Source of the DNA: Bordetella parapertussis
Lineage (GTDB): Bacteria; Pseudomonadota; Gammaproteobacteria; Burkholderiales; Burkholderiaceae_D
Length of the DNA: 8,206 nt
NCBI GenBank assembly: GCA_945867725.1
Contig: CAMBJI010000080.1
Span: 1-8,206, forward strand
Reading direction: 5' to 3'
Shown: one piece after another, positions 1-5,493 of the stretch
How positions within the stretch are numbered: the first letter of the stretch is position 1
Layout: each line of letters starts with the position of its first letter
Notes under the pieces: generated by a model
Database searches by the model: none
What the model was told of the DNA's origin: nothing
The model's input: the letters and a program-made list of their open reading frames with translations, nothing else
Program-made: the position numbers and the translations under genes

Positions 1-1454
1 GTACCGCTACCGATCGTGACGCCTCGCGCGTCATTCGAGTGGTAGCCATTCCCGATACTGTAGTAATACTCAGTTTTACTCCAAGGGCCAAACACCAAAT
101 TAAGTTTTGGACTGGTGATGAAATCATTGACCGTGGCCGTATTGTTCGCGCCGACCAGCGAAGTCTCTAAGCTCGAATTAGCGAATCGAAAATAGTCGCC
201 GCGCAATCCGGCAACAGTACGAAACCAATCATTCCAGTGGACATGGTTTTCGGCATAGATGCCGATGCTGCTCTGAGCGACACGGTCCTTACGACATTGC
301 TCGTTCGAACCCGCGCTGCCAATTTGACATTCGATTCGGCTGCGCTGGCGTGTGCTGAATAAGCCGTTTTGAATCTGGTCGTGCTGAATCTGTATTCCAA
401 ACGTATTTGCCGCCTCTTTTCCTAACCCTTTCATGGTTAGCGTTCGTGACGCGTTGATGCCGGAGGTTACGCGGTTGTCGCGCTGATTGAACTGACTGTC
501 GGCGCCGTACTCAAAATTCGAGTACAGGTCAAGATAGTTATTGATCACGTAGGCTTGAACTAAGGTGTTACCCGCTTGATCGGAATCTCTCCACTCTCCG
601 GATAAACTGTAGCGGTGCGCCGTAGCGCCTGATGATGTGTCCATCGACCCCCAGCGGGAAATAAGTCCTTGCTTGTACTCGTTCCACGGAATCTGGTCAG
701 TCGAGTTCCATCGACCGGAGTAGGCCATGGCCGTGAGATTAAAGCCGTTGGCCAGACTACCTTGCGAGTAGCGCAACAAGCCATTCACTTTATTGTAGTT
801 ATCGGGGTTATTCCAAGGCCCATCGTAGTGTGATAACTCGAGGGCATAAAGCATGTTTCCCTCTTTGAATTTTGGTGCGTTCGCGAGCAAGGTGCGGTAG
901 TAGCCATTTTGGCCTAAACCAAAACTAGCCAAACCTCGATCAATCTTATCCGAGTAATAAATATTCGCCGACCCCGCGTTAGCAAAATCGCCGTCGGCTG
1001 CGTAGTAGGGGCCTTTGCGGTAGTGAATCGAAGAGATTAATTCCGGGATCAGTGGATTTAGATCGGCCCAACCCTGACCATGGGCATGGCTGCGTTGGTT
1101 GATAGGCATGCCATCGAGCGACATCTTAAAATCGATGCCATGGTCAAGGTTAAAACCGCGCAAGAAGTACTGGTTGGCTTTGCCATCACCACTGTGTTGA
1201 CTGACAATCAGCCCGGGTACCACTTCGAGCACCTCACCGACGCGCGCGATCACACGGTTTTGTATCTGAAATTGACCGGCCACTCCTTCGCTAGCATTAT
1301 CGGCGACTCCGACCAGACCATATCGCGAACTTGTAACTTCAACCTCGGGCAGGCTACGAATATCATCAGCCAGCACTCCGCACGTGATCCACAGCCCCGA
1401 GGATGCGAATATTGAAGCCAAAACCAACTGCGCAGGACGGAGAGTCATTTTCAT
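1..1454 (-). CDS. TonB-dependent outer-membrane receptor, C-terminal part beyond the left edge
   Basis: The frame is open from ATG at 1454 to the window edge (484 codons), so the C-terminal part of the beta-barrel is missing; such receptors are usually 650-750 aa. Residues 1-29 look like a signal peptide with likely cleavage at GVLA|DD. Residues 35-42 (LPEVEVTS) fit a TonB box. A plug domain follows, with the typical VGEVLEVVPGLIV stretch (about 72-84), then QYFLRGFNLDHG and an SHAHGQGWADLN stretch common in this receptor group. Alternating aromatic beta-strand sequence follows. Members of the family use TonB/ExbBD energy to import metal chelates or cobalamin-like ligands across the outer membrane. 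Its position downstream of nikR suggests a nickel ligand, which is inference. No clear Shine-Dalgarno precedes 1454 or the in-frame ATG at 1448; an in-frame stop at 1479-1481 excludes a longer form. Confidence 0.9.
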   Translation of the reverse strand, partial: MKMTLRPAQLVLASIFASSGLWITCGVLADDIRSLPEVEVTSSRYGLVGVADNASEGVAGQFQIQNRVIARVGEVLEVVPGLIVSQHSGDGKANQYFLRGFNLDHGIDFKMSLDGMPINQRSHAHGQGWADLNPLIPELISSIHYRKGPYYAADGDFANAGSANIYYSDKIDRGLASFGLGQNGYYRTLLANAPKFKEGNMLYALELSHYDGPWNNPDNYNKVNGLLRYSQGSLANGFNLTAMAYSGRWNSTDQIPWNEYKQGLISRWGSMDTSSGATAHRYSLSGEWRDSDQAGNTLVQAYVINNYLDLYSNFEYGADSQFNQRDNRVTSGINASRTLTMKGLGKEAANTFGIQIQHDQIQNGLFSTRQRSRIECQIGSAGSNEQCRKDRVAQSSIGIYAENHVHWNDWFRTVAGLRGDYFRFANSSLETSLVGANNTATVNDFITSPKLNLVFGPWSKTEYYYSIGNGYHSNDARGVTIGSG

Positions 1455-1457
1455 CAA

Positions 1458-1484
1458 ATATGAAAAATTACTAAAATTTCATAC
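1458..1484. promoter_or_regulatory. dyad operator candidate (NikR-like half-sites) before the TonB receptor
   Basis: The plus strand reads ATATGA, 15 bases, then TCATAC. The 12-base arms centred on C1471 (1459-1470 and 1472-1483) pair at 10 of 12 positions. The half-sites match those of the E. coli NikR operator (GTATGA-N16-TCATAC), but the spacer here is one base shorter. It lies 4 bp from the receptor start codon and over the predicted transcription start. NikR is the obvious candidate binder because it is encoded next door. The non-standard spacing leaves room for another metalloregulator or for chance in an A/T-rich stretch. Confidence 0.4.
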
Positions 1485-1485
1485 C

Positions 1486-1514
1486 AGTTTACCGTCGTTT
1501 TTTTCTAATCACAA
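1486..1514 (-). promoter_or_regulatory. putative sigma-70 promoter of the TonB-dependent receptor
   Basis: On the minus strand, TTGTGA (1514-1509) and TAAACT (1491-1486) are separated by 17 bp; each matches the -35 or -10 consensus at 4 of 6 positions. The predicted transcription start, about 1478-1480, falls inside the dyad at 1458-1484, which is the layout expected for repression. This is a match by eye with no experimental support. Confidence 0.4.
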
Positions 1515-1748
1515 GTCACCTTGCCAAGCTCATCAACAAAGTGGCGTTTTCAATCGCAAAATTAAATAGATGGTTATTTAAATACTAACTGCGAACTCTT
1601 AAAGCGTGAGTTGATCACGTTAATCCGTAAGAAATTAAATTTATTATTCATATGAAACGTTTCTTAGGTAGCAGACGTGTACGCGGGAAGTGCTTCCAGC
1701 TCTTCTGGGCTAATGCCTTTATAAATCTGACATCGCGGAAACTTTAGA

Positions 1749-2219
1749 TCAATTTTTTGGCATCAGGTGGTAGTGCATATGAGATCCATGGAATCCGTGG
1801 CTATGCTTTCGAGTCTGCACATCAGCTGAAATCAGGTTCATTGTCCCATGTCGCACGCCAGCCATTGCGGTCAACTGATTCGCGAACTGCGTAACTTCTG
1901 CCGTTTTTCCTTTAAGAAAAACCGCCTCTAAGCAATTGTCGTGATCAAGGTGTACGTGAGTGCTTGAAACAACTAGGTCATGATGGTCGTGGTGGGTATT
2001 TGTTATCCGTTCGGCCATCGTTTTTTCGTGATGGTTATAGACGTAACTCACCACGGCCACTGCGTATTTTGATTTGCCGGACGACTTTCGCGAAGACTCC
2101 AGCGCCTGCCGGATCAAATCCCTGACAGCTTCTGAACGGTTTGCGTAACCTTTTTGGCTTATCAGTGCATCAAAATCGGTAGCAAGCTCTGGGTCTAGCG
2201 AGATTGTGAATCGGTCCAA
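1749..2219 (-). CDS. nikR: NikR, nickel-responsive ribbon-helix-helix transcriptional regulator
   Basis: 156 aa. Residues 1-45 form a ribbon-helix-helix DNA-binding domain (FTISLDPEL at 4-12, then a GYANRSEAVRDLIRQAL helix region at 24-40). The rest is the ACT-like metal-binding tetramerisation domain. Aligned by eye to E. coli NikR, the nickel ligands are His77, His88, His90 and Cys96, in the motif THVHLDHDNC. The conserved GVRHG turn is at 121-125. NikR proteins bind Ni(II) and repress nickel-uptake genes. E. coli NikR has 133 aa; this one adds a C-terminal tail with six histidines in 139-151. The start codon is TTG at 2219, chosen because AAGGAGG lies 5 bases upstream and no ATG or GTG fits. 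The receptor lies downstream in the same direction, a plausible regulatory target. Confidence 0.95.
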   Translation of the reverse strand: MDRFTISLDPELATDFDALISQKGYANRSEAVRDLIRQALESSRKSSGKSKYAVAVVSYVYNHHEKTMAERITNTHHDHHDLVVSSTHVHLDHDNCLEAVFLKGKTAEVTQFANQLTAMAGVRHGTMNLISADVQTRKHSHGFHGSHMHYHLMPKN

Positions 2220-2224
2220 ATGGG

Positions 2225-2231
2225 CCTCCTT
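2225..2231 (-). promoter_or_regulatory. strong ribosome binding site that fixes the TTG start of nikR
   Basis: The minus strand reads AAGGAGG, followed by 5 bases and TTG at 2219-2217. The near-perfect Shine-Dalgarno at ideal spacing is why the rare TTG codon is taken as the start. Confidence 0.8.
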
Positions 2232-2262
2232 GATTTTCGTTTGGTAAATAATTTTGATTGGC

Positions 2263-2309
2263 CAAGGCGCAATTTGCCAGAGACCGGTGTTTGTGGCGTC
2301 GGCGCCTTG
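2263..2309. repeat. 8-bp inverted repeat at the nikR / accessory block junction
   Basis: CAAGGCGC at 2263-2270 and GCGCCTTG at 2302-2309 are exact reverse complements 31 bases apart. They fill the gap between the nikR promoter region and the stop codon of the next minus-strand gene. They could be a weak terminator structure, a regulator site or a trace of a junction; nothing in the sequence decides between these. Confidence 0.35.
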
Positions 2310-2311
2310 AG

Positions 2312-2509
2312 CTAGATTTTATCTTGCTTACTTGCGGGAGATCTAAAGCGAGTATTGATCAATTCGGGTCCCGAATAAATGCTGTGAAAGCCGTACTGCG
2401 CCCACAAGAGCCAACGTGCGTCCTGCTGTGATTCAGCGCGAACTTCAGTTTTGACATAATTGGTTCGACCACGGTTTTGAACGCGGACTAGGGCACGATA
2501 GGTCTTCAT
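2312..2509 (-). CDS. small conserved-looking protein of unknown function (65 aa)
   Basis: The frame can start at TTG 2605 (97 aa), but the first 32 codons of that form lie in the duplicated control region, so ATG 2509 (MKTYRALVRV..., 65 aa) is preferred. Neither start has a strong Shine-Dalgarno. The sequence looks like a small alpha/beta protein: a basic strand (ALVRVQNRGRTNYVKTEV), then a helix with DARWLLWAQYG, then a short strand and a basic tail. Short proteins with this strand-helix-AQYG pattern occur in proteobacterial accessory regions; that is a recollection, not a search. It is divergent from the Xre-like regulator across the first copy of the repeat, so the two are probably co-controlled. 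No function can be assigned. Confidence 0.6.
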   Translation of the reverse strand: MKTYRALVRVQNRGRTNYVKTEVRAESQQDARWLLWAQYGFHSIYSGPELINTRFRSPASKQDKI

Positions 2510-2559
2510 CAAGTACTTATCTGTTTTTGGTTCGGTTTGGAATGCCTGTGATGGATTGA

Positions 2560-2664
2560 GGACTGGTCTTTGTTCGATCAAGCAATTCAGGCATTCATCT
2601 ACCAAGCAATATCAGGTGGGTGGCTTTTGGGGCGAATGCCGTTACTATATGCGTGTGACTTTTT
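2560..2664. repeat. divergent control region, copy A
   Basis: This segment and 3608-3702 are diverged copies. A first block (2560-2609) matches 3608-3658 at roughly 80 percent by eye, starting with GGACTGG and ending with CAAGCAA. A second block (2641-2664) is identical over 24 bases to 3678-3701 and begins GTTACTATATGCGTGTGAC. A variable stretch separates the blocks. The segment sits between the 65-aa minus-strand gene and the Xre-like regulator, as copy B sits between its own divergent pair. TACTAT within the identical block could be a -10 element for the plus-strand gene; no good -35 is visible, so an activator or special sigma factor is possible. Confidence 0.75.
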
Positions 2665-2694
2665 ACCAAGTTTCCGTAAAACTAATCACGTTCA

Positions 2695-3102
2695 GTGGCT
2701 ATGAAAAGCAAACTGAATCAACCAGCCGAGCACGAAAGAACACAATTCGCCGAGCGGGTAAAGACGGCATTGGCCGCGCGCGATATGCCGGTCAGTTCCA
2801 CGGCACTACAGCGCACATTTAACGAGCGAAACCCCGTGCTTGCCATCTTAGTGCATGCGGCACGCAAGTGGATTGCAGGTGAATCCATACCCACGCAGGC
2901 ACGCTTGCGGGTCGTGACAGACGTACTGGGGGTATCGGCCACTTGGTTGAGATTTGATGAAGAAGTGGCAGTATCCAAAAACAAATCGCTGTCAGCGCAA
3001 GAGCACATGCTGGTTCAGCAGTTTCGCCGGCTCTCAGACACTCAACGCACGCATGTGTTGGCGCTGGTGCAGAGTGCGGTGGATTCGGGCCGCAAGCGAT
3101 GA
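2695..3102 (+). CDS. Xre/Cro-CI-like helix-turn-helix repressor
   Basis: 135 aa from GTG 2695, or 133 aa from ATG 2701; neither has a clear Shine-Dalgarno, and ATG 2701 may be the true start. About residues 15-90 fit an Xre-type DNA-binding domain: FAERVKTAL, then the recognition part AARKWIAGESIPTQARL, then LGVSATWLRF. The ARKW.-GE.IPT and LGVS..WLRF signatures are typical of phage and island repressors in beta- and gammaproteobacteria. The C-terminal helix (LSDTQRTHVLALVQSAV) is the usual short dimerisation helix. The protein lacks a LexA/CI-type cleavage domain, so it is probably not inactivated by RecA-driven self-cleavage. It lies directly downstream of copy A of the duplicated control region and is a candidate regulator of both copies (inference). 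Confidence 0.8.
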   Translation: MAMKSKLNQPAEHERTQFAERVKTALAARDMPVSSTALQRTFNERNPVLAILVHAARKWIAGESIPTQARLRVVTDVLGVSATWLRFDEEVAVSKNKSLSAQEHMLVQQFRRLSDTQRTHVLALVQSAVDSGRKR

Positions 3103-3117
3103 CGCAGTACAGTCGAA

Positions 3118-3468
3118 TTAATCCCGTTTCACCCAGCGCCGCTCAACAGCAGCCTTGCCAGTCTTCTGCTCATAGTCAGCATCTGCAGCTCGTTGGGCTT
3201 GACCGTAGCGTATGGACGCAATCGCAATGTCATCCGCAGTGGGCTTGATGGTTTGTGCGTTCTGAGCCATCTGGGCTGCCAAATACCGCTGTAGCCACTC
3301 ACGCTGCCAAGCGCGCGGATAAACCCGGATGGGTTCGGCAGGTGTGGCGGTGGGAGCGGTATTCAACGGTAGTGGTGTTGCTGGTGTATTGGCTGTGGTT
3401 GCTGGCTGAGCCGGCTGACTGATTTTGAGTATGGGTCGTGCTGGGGTGGCGAATTCGTAGTAGCGCAT
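3118..3468 (-). CDS. small accessory protein with a Pro/Thr/Ala linker (116 aa)
   Basis: ATG 3468 is chosen over the longer form from 3582 because AAGGAGA lies 5 bases upstream of it, whereas the extra 38 residues have no such site. The sequence starts MRYYEFATP and runs through a Pro/Thr/Ala-rich, probably disordered stretch (about 12-45). It ends in an alpha-helical, charged half (RAWQREWLQRYLAAQM..., ending RRWVKRD). The N-terminus resembles that of the Lys/Pro-rich protein at 6054 (MR..E.A), which suggests related roles. It converges with the repressor gene (15 bp between stops) and is divergent from the polymerase-like gene across copy B. I do not recognise the family; phage- or plasmid-type accessory proteins often have this composition. 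Confidence 0.65.
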   Translation of the reverse strand: MRYYEFATPARPILKISQPAQPATTANTPATPLPLNTAPTATPAEPIRVYPRAWQREWLQRYLAAQMAQNAQTIKPTADDIAIASIRYGQAQRAADADYEQKTGKAAVERRWVKRD

Positions 3469-3473
3469 GTGTG

Positions 3474-3480
3474 TCTCCTT
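3474..3480 (-). promoter_or_regulatory. ribosome binding site that decides the start at 3468
   Basis: The minus strand reads AAGGAGA, followed by 5 bases and ATG 3468-3466. This argues against the upstream in-frame ATG at 3582. Confidence 0.75.
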
Positions 3481-3607
3481 GCACACGTACTTATGATGCC
3501 CATTGCTGGTTTTATTCTCCAGGTTCGCTAATTCTTTGGGATAGCGACAAATTGATTGGTTTAGTGGCGTGAATTGATTCATTTCATTTCGCTACAAAAA
3601 TTGACAA

Positions 3608-3702
3608 GGACTGGTTCTTTTCTTGATCAAGTAATTCAGGCATGCATCAATCAAGCAAGTGGCATCGGAATGATGCAGTTACTATATGCGTGTGACTTTT
3701 TT
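3608..3702. repeat. divergent control region, copy B
   Basis: This is the second copy of the duplicated intergenic region (see copy A at 2560-2664). It contains the palindrome CTTGATCAAG (3622-3631), degenerate in copy A. The 24-base identical block at 3678-3701 ends 20 bases before the first ATG downstream. Here it separates the 116-aa minus-strand gene from the polymerase-like gene. Keeping the two short blocks while the middle diverged suggests selection for protein-binding sites. Confidence 0.75.
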
Positions 3703-3728
3703 CTGACTGATAACGAATCTATGAATAG

Positions 3729-5336
3729 GTGCTAAATAACGGAGAATTCATAGGTTTTACCAGTGCGCAGATGATCAAATTGACCGTCCATCCCAAAGTG
3801 TTAGTAGCCATGCAGCAGGCTTTTCCCAAGCCTGCCATGTCGGCTGAGCGTGCGCTGAAAAAATACGTCCGTGTTCTAGAAGACATGCTGACCAAATCTC
3901 TGCAGTTTGCTCGTTCGCCGATTCAGTTAAAGCAGGGCTGGTATGCGATATCCCTCCAAACACTCGCCAACGCCGGTGGACAAATTGGCCCCAATAAGAT
4001 CCGGGTGCATAAGTGGTTGCGCGAAAACAATCTCGCCTTGGTGGAGACGCTAGAGCAGGGCAGTGCGATCGCCGGTCGAGTGAGCGAAATCAAACTCTCA
4101 AGTCTAGCCGCAGCGGTAAATACGCTGGCCATACAAGGGAGTGTGATCGCAACAAAAACCACCGACCAAGCTTTAGACGACTATCTCACCGGCGATGATG
4201 CGGATAACCACCAGTTATTCAATCATCTGTATCCGGATTATCGGGTTCTTTCTGGTACCCATCATTTTGATGAGATTTTTGATCCGCTGCCTGTGGACCT
4301 GCCATCACTCAAAGCTTACATGTTGTGGCTTTCCGATAATGCGAGCAAAATCAATGCCGCTGATAAAGCCATGGCGCTGCGTCAGGCCAAGACGATACTT
4401 GGTGTGGCCAGTGTATTCAAGGGCATTTATCTTCAGCGCCGAAAGATGAGTGCGTTTGGCAGGATCTACTATGAGGGCACCAGCATCCAGAATGTGAACA
4501 AGGAGCTGCGTCGCGCGATCTTGGGTAACTGCTGGGAATACGATATCCGTAGCAGCGTGGTTGCATGGAAGATGGGCTATGCCAAGGTTTACTTGTCCTT
4601 GCAGCCGGGTGCGCAAGACTTAAGACGTGCGTTCTCAGCTGTCTTGAGTTTCTTGGAGGACAAAGATGGATTCATGGCCACTGTGCGTTATGAGGTTTTC
4701 AAGAAGGATAGCCGCGTACCCAAGGACCTGCAAACTGATCTACTAAAACAAGCGTTTACGGCGATTAGCTTTGGCGCCAAGCACAACAGCCGTGGCTGGC
4801 CAAATGAGCAGGGTGGCTGGACCAATTCGGCCATTGCCGACATCATAAAAAACAGCGAAGAGCGTGAACGGTTCTTGTCTGATGCGACCGTCGTGAAATT
4901 TACCGCTGAGCAGAACGCATTAGATAGCTTTATCTTTTCTCTGGTCAAGCTGAGACGAAAAGACCTACTACGAAAGCCGATATTGCAGACGCCGAGTGGT
5001 CAGCCCAGTAAGTCCAAGATCTTGGCCTATCTCTACCAGCATGATGAGACTGAGATCATGGATGTGGTGAGAGCCACGGCAGCAGAACATGATCGTGTGC
5101 CGATCGGTAACGTTCATGACGCCATTTTCTTCAAACGGCGCTTGGGCATTGACTTAAAGCATGAAATGGAAATGCGAATGCAGGAGCATTCGGCTAATCC
5201 GTACTGGCGACTCAAAGCCAAAGAGATTAAACGTTACACACCTAAAAGCTTAGACGAGGAAGCAGAAGTCGCCGCACACAAGCAGCGCATTGCGGAAGAA
5301 GAGCGCTTTGCCAAAGCGTTTTATGGGAAAACCTAA
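3729..5336 (+). CDS. divergent single-subunit (family A-like) polymerase with N-terminal winged-helix-like region; candidate replication protein
   Basis: 535 aa from GTG 3729. Residues about 72-126 read like a winged helix (WYAISLQTLA, KIRVHKWLREN, ending SEIKLSSLA). The C-terminal half carries three spaced motifs I interpret as a polymerase palm. Motif A is WEYDIRSS (269-276, Asp272). Motif B is K-x7-F-G (Lys340, Phe348, Gly349), the same spacing as K758-Y766-G767 of E. coli Pol I and K631-Y639-G640 of T7 RNA polymerase. Motif C is VHDAIFF (462-468, His463-Asp464). GRIYYEG at 244-250 and NKELRR at 257-262 precede motif A. No 3'-5' exonuclease domain is apparent. The role as replicase or primase of a mobile element is inference. 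The tail (505-535) is charged and helical. Start is uncertain: GTG 3729 has no Shine-Dalgarno, GGAG at 3741 precedes an ATA codon, and ATG 3771 is the first in-frame ATG. Confidence 0.5.
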   Translation: MLNNGEFIGFTSAQMIKLTVHPKVLVAMQQAFPKPAMSAERALKKYVRVLEDMLTKSLQFARSPIQLKQGWYAISLQTLANAGGQIGPNKIRVHKWLRENNLALVETLEQGSAIAGRVSEIKLSSLAAAVNTLAIQGSVIATKTTDQALDDYLTGDDADNHQLFNHLYPDYRVLSGTHHFDEIFDPLPVDLPSLKAYMLWLSDNASKINAADKAMALRQAKTILGVASVFKGIYLQRRKMSAFGRIYYEGTSIQNVNKELRRAILGNCWEYDIRSSVVAWKMGYAKVYLSLQPGAQDLRRAFSAVLSFLEDKDGFMATVRYEVFKKDSRVPKDLQTDLLKQAFTAISFGAKHNSRGWPNEQGGWTNSAIADIIKNSEERERFLSDATVVKFTAEQNALDSFIFSLVKLRRKDLLRKPILQTPSGQPSKSKILAYLYQHDETEIMDVVRATAAEHDRVPIGNVHDAIFFKRRLGIDLKHEMEMRMQEHSANPYWRLKAKEIKRYTPKSLDEEAEVAAHKQRIAEEERFAKAFYGKT

Positions 5337-5493
5337 TGATTTGATGCGGAATCCTTCCAAGTTGTCGGGTTATTCTGATTTTTTGCCAGGAATCGGTTGT
5401 CCGATCCGCGTGACCGACAATAAATTTGTATTCCCTATCAACTACATGGGAGTACGTGATGTCGTCACTGAGCAATTTAAAGCTGGTCAGTAG
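5323..5493 (+). CDS. possible small overlapping gene (56 aa, or 49 aa from ATG 5344)
   Basis: An open frame from ATG 5323 overlaps the end of the polymerase-like gene by 14 bases and the start of the next gene by 35. It fills what would otherwise be a 122-bp gap in a tight operon. ATG 5344 lies 8 bases after the upstream stop and is an alternative suited to translational coupling. No Shine-Dalgarno is clear for either. The sequence contains SGYSDFLPGIG, IRVTDNKFVFPINY and MGVRDVVTEQF, which looks protein-like rather than random, but I recognise no family. It may be a small accessory protein of the replication operon, or it may be non-coding. Confidence 0.4.
   Translation: MGKPNDLMRNPSKLSGYSDFLPGIGCPIRVTDNKFVFPINYMGVRDVVTEQFKAGQ

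Larger units (their letters stand above)
1455..1748. other. intergenic region between nikR and the receptor
   Basis: This 294-bp stretch has no full gene. It holds the promoter and dyad near the receptor and two small overlapping perfect palindromes at 1648-1655 (TCATATGA) and 1654-1663 (GAAACGTTTC). It also contains most of a 32-codon minus-strand open frame (1664-1762) that overlaps the end of nikR. I see no convincing intrinsic terminator after nikR, so some readthrough into the receptor is possible. Confidence 0.6.

Noticed and set aside
1080..1415. Plus-strand open frame of 111 codons
   Set aside because: It lies antisense inside the plug-coding part of the TonB receptor, whose minus-strand frame is clearly coding; no ribosome binding site or family resemblance.
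1628..1666. TAAGAAA ... TTTCTTA inverted repeat considered as a nikR terminator
   Set aside because: The arms are 7 bp, A/T-rich and 25 bases apart, with no T tract following on the minus strand; folding would be weak.
2556..2822. Plus-strand 88-codon open frame
   Set aside because: It crosses the duplicated control region and then reads the repressor gene out of frame; the composition looks random.
2718..3008. Minus-strand 96-codon open frame
   Set aside because: It is antisense to the repressor gene, whose HTH signature is convincing.
4305..4616. Minus-strand 103-codon open frame, with others at 4688-4948 and 3923-4162
   Set aside because: All are antisense to the polymerase-like gene and have no start signals or recognisable motifs.
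3729..5336. Alternative reading of the 535-aa protein as a reverse transcriptase
   Set aside because: There is no YxDD-type catalytic motif; the HD-type motif C and K-x7-FG motif B fit the Pol I / T7 RNA polymerase group better.
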